This document shows positions 57,749 to 64,000 of a stretch of 64,000 nt of DNA, in pieces. The position numbers and the translations under genes were made by a program. The notes below the pieces were generated by a model, which had not been told where the DNA came from, ran no database searches, and saw nothing but the letters and a program-made list of their open reading frames with translations. Each line of letters begins with the position of its first letter. The first letter of the stretch is position 1. The DNA is from Pollenia angustigena (Eukaryota > Arthropoda > Insecta > Diptera > Polleniidae), in assembly GCA_930367215.1 (NCBI GenBank), contig OV884059.1:146814511-146878510 (forward strand), in the 5' to 3' direction.

Positions 57749-59134
57749 TATACCCTTCACCACAGGTGGAAAAGGGTATATATAAGTTTGTCATTCCGTT
57801 TGTAATTTCTACAATATTGATCTTAGACCCTATAAAGTATATATATTCTGGGTCCTTATGAGGAGAGAAGTTGATTTAACGATATCCGTCCGTCCGTCCG
57901 TCTTACGTTTGATATGTGTTTTCCGGAGACTCCAGACATGATAGCGGCTACGTTGTTTTACATTTATGTCACATATAGTCCACCATTCCTTGCTATTGAA
58001 ATTCAGCCAGATCGGTCCAACAATGGCTGAGATTTGACCAAAAAACCACGACTGCCTCTAATTTTTCCAAAAATCCCTTGTGGTTGTTGTATTTGTATTA
58101 CAGTACTTTTCGTTTATAGTCACTACGCTTATAGTCACATTAGCGATATAGTCCGTTTTATCTGTTTATTTTGCCGCTATAAGTTAATTTAATATAAAGT
58201 ATTAACGTTATAGTCCATTTAGCGATATAAGCACATTTGTAATATATGCCATATATCAACAGTAGTCAAAGGGAAAAGTAAAGCAAATTAATGGCGTTAT
58301 AGTCACATTAGCAAAATTTACTAAGTTCTTTTTAGTTTTCGAATCAAAAAAAGTCCAAAGAAAGAATGAATTAAATTATTTAATTTTTGTCATCAAATCT
58401 CTACTCGTAAAAAATTGGTATCGTTGGTATCAGTTATGAAATATCCTGTACTCTATTGTAAAACCATACGCGTGATGTCGGTGTAATTTATATGAATTTT
58501 TTGTTTCGTTTATTCACATAACTTGATTATATTCGAATTCGGTTATATGCGGCAAAGTGGCATATATGTTCATTAGCCTTATAGTCACATTAGCGATATA
58601 GTCCACGTTATTGTTGCAACTAAAGGATGTGACTATAAGCGAAAAGTACTGTACTTTTTTCTGTACATCTGGAGAACGGCAAGAGCCAAAGCTTTAAAAT
58701 TAGTTACAAACATTTAGGTTATAAATATACACCATCCTACAAAATGTGGGCGGGATTAGAGAAGTAGGCGTGGTACCTCTCATACAAAAAGTATTAAAAA
58801 TTGTATAAAAACCTGAATTTTTTGACTGTAATATGACCTATGGTTACGCCTTATATATCAGAAGATCGGAAATTTTTAATAGAAAATATTTTCTGAAAAA
58901 CTCGGGAAAATCGGTTCAGATACAAAAAAGTTATGACCAAAATATTAATTTTTTTTTGAAAAATACCCATTTTCAGGAACCATAGATCTTCCCGAGTCCA
59001 CGTTTTATAACTGGCAAATTTCTTCTTTAACACGTCGGTATATAAATCTGTCAAATCGGTTAAGAAATAGCAGAGTTATGACCAAAATTCTGAAATCCCA
59101 AAAATTACTCTTTTTTATAATTAAGATTGTTTCT
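57749..59134 (-). repeat. Dispersed repeat family 2, first unit
   Basis: It begins (plus strand) TATACCCTTCACCACAGGTG and GGTATATATAAGTTTGTCAT, with TCCGTCCGTCCGTC near 57886. It is interrupted by a MITE at 58101-58651 and joins a second unit at 59135. Confidence 0.65.
58101..58651. mobile_element. 551-bp pogo/Tigger-like MITE, TA duplication
   Basis: The ends CAGTACTTTTCGTTTATAGT and, reversed, CAGTACTTTTCGCTTATAGT differ at one base and are flanked by TA (58099-58100 and 58652-58653). Motifs ATAGTCACATTAGCGATATA repeat inside both halves. The CAGTA...TTCGCTTA end style resembles pogo-type elements. It is non-coding. Confidence 0.8.
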
Positions 59135-59553
59135 TATACCCTTCACCGAAGGTCCTACACCCTATAAAGTATATATATTCTGGGTCCTTATGCAAAGCGA
59201 AGTTCAAATCCGGTTGTCGTCTCTTCTTCCTATCCCCTCACCACCCCCCCCCCCCCACCCCCTCGTATTTGTTTAGATATACTACCATAATGCCCAATAT
59301 GATTTTCGTTATCACCTTCTTTATTATTTCATATATTTAACGAAATAGTTTTAACAAATAGAAACTAAAAACGATTTAAAAAAAATATTTACCAGTTATC
59401 GCTTTTTAAATTTCATTTATAATGAAGTTGTAAGTATTGTAAATATGTATGTATATGTGTATGTAAAAATTACTCAGTTGCTCTCTATTCTACTCGCACA
59501 ATGGTGAAGGGTATATAAGATTCGGCACAGCAGAATATAGCACTCTTACTTGT
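59135..59553 (-). repeat. Dispersed repeat family 2, second short unit
   Basis: It starts again with TATACCCTTCACCGAAGG, includes a C-run at 59246-59260, and ends (minus strand) ACAAGTAAGAGTGCTATATT with the TTC-GGC hairpin. It directly follows the first unit in the same orientation. Confidence 0.65.
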
Positions 59554-60071
59554 TTTTTGGTACTTTTTTCAGTATATCTATGGAATTGCGGCAAAACAAC
59601 TTACAATACAACATTTTTCCAAATATACATATGTATGTTTAGATGTTTAAAGTAAACAAATATGTTTTACAATGGAAATGTAAAACATATAAAATACTTT
59701 AAATGGCATCAAAACCTTGTTTGGTGTACGCACATTTACAATATATGTATGCTAAAAATGTATATATGCTAAAATACAAATTTATTTATTGTGAATCAAT
59801 TATATAAATATTAAATTTTAACATTTTTTACATACACAAAATACTGTTTTAATACCATTTAAATCACGTGGTACCTTTTCTGTACAACAGCCACCATTTG
59901 AACATTTTTAATTCCCATCACTGTGTGTTTTGTTTTATGTATACTATTGCTTTTTGTTTATTTATGGGAAAACATATGGCACGTTTTTAAAGTTTCGTAA
60001 GTGCACCAACGTGCTTACACTACGGTGCGGTACATTACTGGTACAGCAACGTTCGCCTAACTGAGCCTTAA

Positions 60072-60659
60072 CTGTGGGTAATTACTTGAATTGGGAGCAG
60101 GGCTGCCAGATTTGACACATTATCGTCATTTTTACGATTTTTTGTTCCGGAATTAGCAACGTGCCGATTTGCTGATTTTTTTCTTAAAGGTGACGATTTT
60201 ATGCAGTCTCCAAAGTCTGAATGAAACATTAAACTTTCTGACACGTTCGTTTTTAAATCTTGGAATGTTTAACAGCCGTACCTTTACAATAGCGCAAGGC
60301 GGAACGTTTTCTTTCGCTTAGCCTTTACGGTGATATGCCATATCTAAGCAAGAGCGTCAACGTTGTGTCCCGAACAGTAGTGATAGCTTTCTTGTTTAAT
60401 AAAACCCACAAATTATAAATAAGAATAGAGAAAAAAACGCTCGATTGATCAAAAAATAGCTGTAATAGTATATATATAATAGTAAGCTCTATTTTTTACA
60501 GGGATACGATTCTTGACATTAAAGACTCGTAAGTTAATCTTTACCTACCTCTTAAACGATTGCCACAATGACTTAAGAAGCGTCTTTCACTGTGCTTTGG
60601 AGGAATCTCAGTCGTTTTACAGTTTTTCCCATGTGATGAATCTTCTACGATTATAAAAT
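60072..60659. other. No gene; solitary hAT-like end at 60104
   Basis: CAGGGCTGCCAGATTTGACA at about 60104 looks like one end of the hAT family seen at 7598-9128, with a related body rich in ACGATTTT. No partner end was found, so the element is probably truncated. The rest shows no gene. Confidence 0.4.
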
Positions 60660-61300
60660 GCGGTCATCGACGATCAAAGACGCTTTGTATGAGACTCCCA
60701 TCAAATCTGATTTTAAGTAAATCGAAAAAAGTGGGGGTTAAAGTAGGCGGGGCAAAATTTTCTTTCCGTAAAAGCCTAAGTTGGACCATGGCGATGATTT
60801 TATAGAAAAAATCGTCCAAATAAGTCAAGCCGTTCTCAAGTTATGCGCTTAATAGAAAAAATGGGCGTAAAAGTAGGCGTGGTAACTTTTTCTTTCGATG
60901 AAAATGTAAAATGGATTAATACGAACATTTAAAAGAAAAATTAGTCAAATCGATGGAACCGTTTTTTGATTTTAGGTAATTCGAAAAAGTGGGCGGGGCA
61001 AAATTTTCTTTCCGTTAAAACCTAAGTTGGACCATAGCAATCATTGATGAAAACTTAAAATTGATTAATACGAACATTTAAAAGAAAAATTTGTCAAATC
61101 GATGGAGCCGTTTTCTGATTTTGGGTAATTCGAAAAAGTAGGCGGGGCAAAATGTTCTTTTCGTATAAATCTTAGTTGGACCATGGCGATCATTTTAAAG
61201 AAAAAAATCGTCCAAAGTATATAGATGTCATTGGTGGTGCAATATGAAAATTGGATTTTGCCACGCCACACAGTGCTTTGTCCCCATATAACGAAGGGAC
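60660..61300. repeat. Diverged tandem repeat, GGCGGGGCAAAATTTTCTTT units
   Basis: Four related units each carry a GTAGGCGKGG and TTTTCTTTCSRT block (about 60744, 60873, 60991, 61140), spaced 117-149 bp, with ACCATGGCGATCATTTT and GTCAAATCGATGGA in between. It is non-coding and resembles the inner sections of family 1 and 2 repeats. Confidence 0.6.
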
Positions 61301-61755
61301 ATAAATAGAAGGAGTTGTCAGACATTTTTGAAATTTGGTACACAAGCATAGAATAGCTTAGTTAAGAAAAATGTGAATTTTTGGACAAATCGGTCCAAGG
61401 ACACGCCTACCTCCCATGTGTCCTGAAATGGAAAAATGTAATTTTAGCTTCAATAATGCCCACAAAACTACAAAAAATGGTCATACTAATACACACACAA
61501 CTAGCAACGTATGTGCAAATTTTCACTTAAATCTGAACAAGGATTCAAGGTCCTGCCATATATCCTTTTTCTTAAAAATGTTATAACACTTCCAAAAATT
61601 ATCCGATCGTAATAAAATTTGGTATGAAAATTCATATTTGTTAGATATATATGTGTGCCAAATTTTGGTAGAATCGGATTATAAATGTGAAAAATACAAA
61701 AACATCATTTAATAAAAAATTAGTGAAAAACGCTAAAAATGCTCGTGCAAAAATA

Positions 61756-62130
61756 ACAAGTAAGAAAGTATAATCGGTCAAGCCCGACCATGTGATATCC
61801 TATAGCATAGTATTTAAAAACAAAGTTCCTAGATTGTAATCTATTTGGGACCCATGGGCAATCATGGACCCACCAGAACAAAATTATGTTATGAGGTTAA
61901 GATTCGTTTCAAAGTTCTTTCTGCCGAATATTATTTAGATATCTTCATCTTCATATATGGGTTTTTTGGATGAGGGTTTATATGTAACCTATGGTTTATA
62001 TTGGTATGTTACTACATATATTTTTAAGGAAGCTGGCATTAAAAGCTATTTTCGGGAGAATGATTTGTATGGGAGCTATGTTCAAAAATAGAAAGATTCC
62101 AATAAAATTTGATAAGCTGATTTTGATTGC
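61756..62130 (+). repeat. 5' part of dispersed repeat family 1
   Basis: It opens ACAAGTAAGAAAGTATAATC and GGTCAAGCCCGACC, identical in layout to 19731. Similarity fades after about 61830 and no 3' end was found; a hAT-like TAGAGATGTGCACG follows at 62141. Confidence 0.55.
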
Positions 62131-62329
62131 AATAAAATTGATTAGAGATGTGCACGTTCATTTTTTGAACCACGCGCCCTCACTTTTACTCGTTTGTAAA
62201 AGTAAGTATTTATTAAATATATAAATTGATTTAACATTTTAATAGAAAATTTTTATTTTCTTTTAAATTGAAAACCCTGTATGCAATATTTTCGAACACT
62301 CCACAATAGAATTGCTCTTACTACAAACA

Positions 62330-63870
62330 AAGGCTGTTACCAAAAAAAAACTTCTGTCACGTAACCATCTTCAATTTAAATAAAAAATAACGGCACTAAG
62401 TCACATTTTGAAAATATTCTTTATACGATGAAAAACCAACGTCATCTGGGAATTTAGCGCCATCTTGTGTCGACAAAAAGAAACAGACACAACTGTTATA
62501 CTAATTTTTTTAAATTTATCTTGTCAATTTTTCTAATTCAATAGTATATATATTTGGATTTTTTTCTTATTATGTTCCTAGTTTATTTTTTTTTAACTAA
62601 TTCAATCTATGAAAGTTTGAGCAAAAATCACGAAAATAGCATTTTTTTTAAATAAATTTTTTTTTAAGTTGTGGTAAAATTTTTTCAATTTTTTTTTTTG
62701 TAGTTATTAGAAAACAGTCTAAATATTCGAAATCAGAAAAAAACCCATAGACCATATTTTTCTTTTTTTTTTAATATTCCATCAAAGTTAAGAAATTTTT
62801 AGAGCTTAACTAAATAATAAGCATTTTTCAAACCATTAAAAAATATGTATAGGAGCATAATTCCAGTAAAATTTTTTTATAGATGGTTTAGAATATAGTT
62901 AGCTGCTACAGAAAAAAATTTGAATCTCGTAATCCAAAAAATTAATTTTTAACAATTATTTTCTTGAAACAATAAAAAACCAAGGGCATTTGTGATTTCA
63001 GCGCCCTCTTATGCCGTAAAATGCAGACAAACACAAAAAATTTTTTATACATATTTTGATTTTTGTTGTTTTTTATTGAATGGTATAAGTTTGAATTAAT
63101 ATTTCACAGTATTTGTAGTTAATTGTCTTTTAAACTCCTGAAAACTATCAAAATTTGATCAAAAATCATGAAAATAGCCATTTAAAAAAAGTTTTTTTTT
63201 TTCAAGTTGTGGTAAAATTTTTTCAATTTTTGTTTTGTAGTTATTAGAAAACAGTCTAAATATTCGAAATCAGAAAAAAACCCATAGACCATATTTTTCT
63301 TTTTTTTTTAATATTCCATCAAAGTTAGAAAATTTTTAGAGCTTAAGTAAATAATAAGCATTTTTCAAACCAATAAAAAAACACTTATGAGAAAATAAAT
63401 CAATAAAAATTTTTTACAGTTAGTTCTAAATATAGTAAACTACTACAGAAAAAAATTTCAATCTCGTGCTTTAAAAAACAACAGTTTTACAACAGTTTTC
63501 CTAAAGCATGTAAAACTCAAGTAGTTGTTTGGCCATTTTTACTATAAATTCTCAAACTTTGGCGCCCTCTAGCGCCGCCAAAAAGAGTTAAATCTTAAAA
63601 ATTCTTCAAAATTCATTTTAATTATTTTGTTATCTATCGATCTGTACATTTTTAAGCACAATATAAGACTTGTTTTTTTTTTTGATTTATGTCTATGGGC
63701 CAAAGCACTGTGCGCCAGTCCGCCCGCAGACCGAAATTAAAAAATCACAGTGTCACCCGCCTGAATATTCTGAAGATTCTCTAAAATTTTCATCAAAATC
63801 GGCCCAGCCGTTTTGGAGTCCATACGTTACATACATACACACATCCTATTTTATATATATAGAAGATATA
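62330..63870 (-). mobile_element. Helitron-like 5' end with three ~540-bp internal repeats
   Basis: Read on the minus strand, the right border is TCTTCTATATATATAAAATA, then a GTGTATGTATG tract and AACGGCTGGGCCGATTTTGA, the usual opening of insect non-autonomous Helitrons. Inside, a unit of about 540 bp occurs three times (GCGCC anchors at 62459, 63001 and 63562). Two copies share a nearly identical 210-bp stretch, TAGTTATTAGAAAACAGTCT at 62701 and 63238, 537 bp apart. No 3' hairpin with CTAG was found to the left, so the element is truncated or its end has diverged. Confidence 0.6.
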
Positions 63871-64000
63871 TAGATTCGCCATTTTATTTCCATTTTGTCC
63901 TTTATTTTACAATAAGACGCACAATGTTTTAATTCATTCAATAAAAAGGTGAACAAAACCTATAGAAATAACATAAACAGCAATGTATAATGTTGCCAAC

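Larger units (their letters stand above)
57522..60068. mobile_element. 2.5-kb TIR element (TAA duplication) carrying nested repeats
   Basis: The ends AGGCTCAGTTAGGCGAACGT and, reversed, the same 20 bases are followed by TGCTGTACC in both arms. TAA flanks both sides (57519-57521 and 60069-60071), which suits PIF/Harbinger. No transposase remains. Family 2 repeats (57749-59553) are inserted inside. Confidence 0.8.

Overview
The window looks like intergenic and intronic DNA from a higher fly, probably a calyptrate. It is very AT-rich, is dominated by transposable elements, and carries dispersed repeats that open with ACAAGTAAGA. The organism is inferred from repeat style and from dipteran-like mariner, piggyBac and hAT protein fragments. 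It was not checked against any database.

The only host-gene evidence is one exon at 50570-50877 (+). It has a polypyrimidine/AG acceptor, a short 5' leader, an ATG in good context at 50796, a 27-codon signal peptide and a GTAAGT donor. The rest of that gene should lie beyond the window, because no second exon is convincing in the 13 kb that follows. A CG-richer, apparently unique stretch at about 1430-2243 could be a non-coding first exon or promoter of a fly gene, but this is weak.

Layout. 0-11 kb: TA-type MITEs, a 731-bp long-arm inverted-repeat element, a foldback element built of 82-bp tandem repeats, a hAT derivative (7598-9128) carrying a foldback with a 9-bp target duplication, and a second hAT derivative at 10339-11006. 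11-20 kb: a LINE 3' end, two back-to-back Helitrons (12545-13738 and 13739-15383), TTAA MITEs, a tRNA-like SINE and a LINE with an intact reverse-transcriptase frame. 19-27 kb: dispersed repeats and a GC-rich LINE 3' end. 27-36 kb: a hAT (27178-30078) holding a second 82-bp-repeat foldback, a long-arm hAT-like element with 162-bp tandem repeats, and a hAT derivative (32928-35679) holding a piggyBac derivative and a Helitron end. 35.7-41 kb: a deep nest ending in a piggyBac remnant that has lost its catalytic core. 42.5-48.8 kb: a dispersed repeat split by a hAT, itself split by a hAT derivative that carries a mariner fragment. 50-55 kb: the host exon, small MITEs and a near-complete DD41D-type mariner with a broken transposase. 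57-64 kb: a three-level nest, diverged tandem repeats, and a Helitron-like 5' end with three ~540-bp internal repeats.

Most element boundaries below rest on terminal inverted repeats (TIRs) together with target site duplications (TSDs) read directly in the sequence. The most unusual structures are the two foldbacks that share an inverted 82-bp repeat core but have different outer arms, and the precise Helitron-on-Helitron junction.
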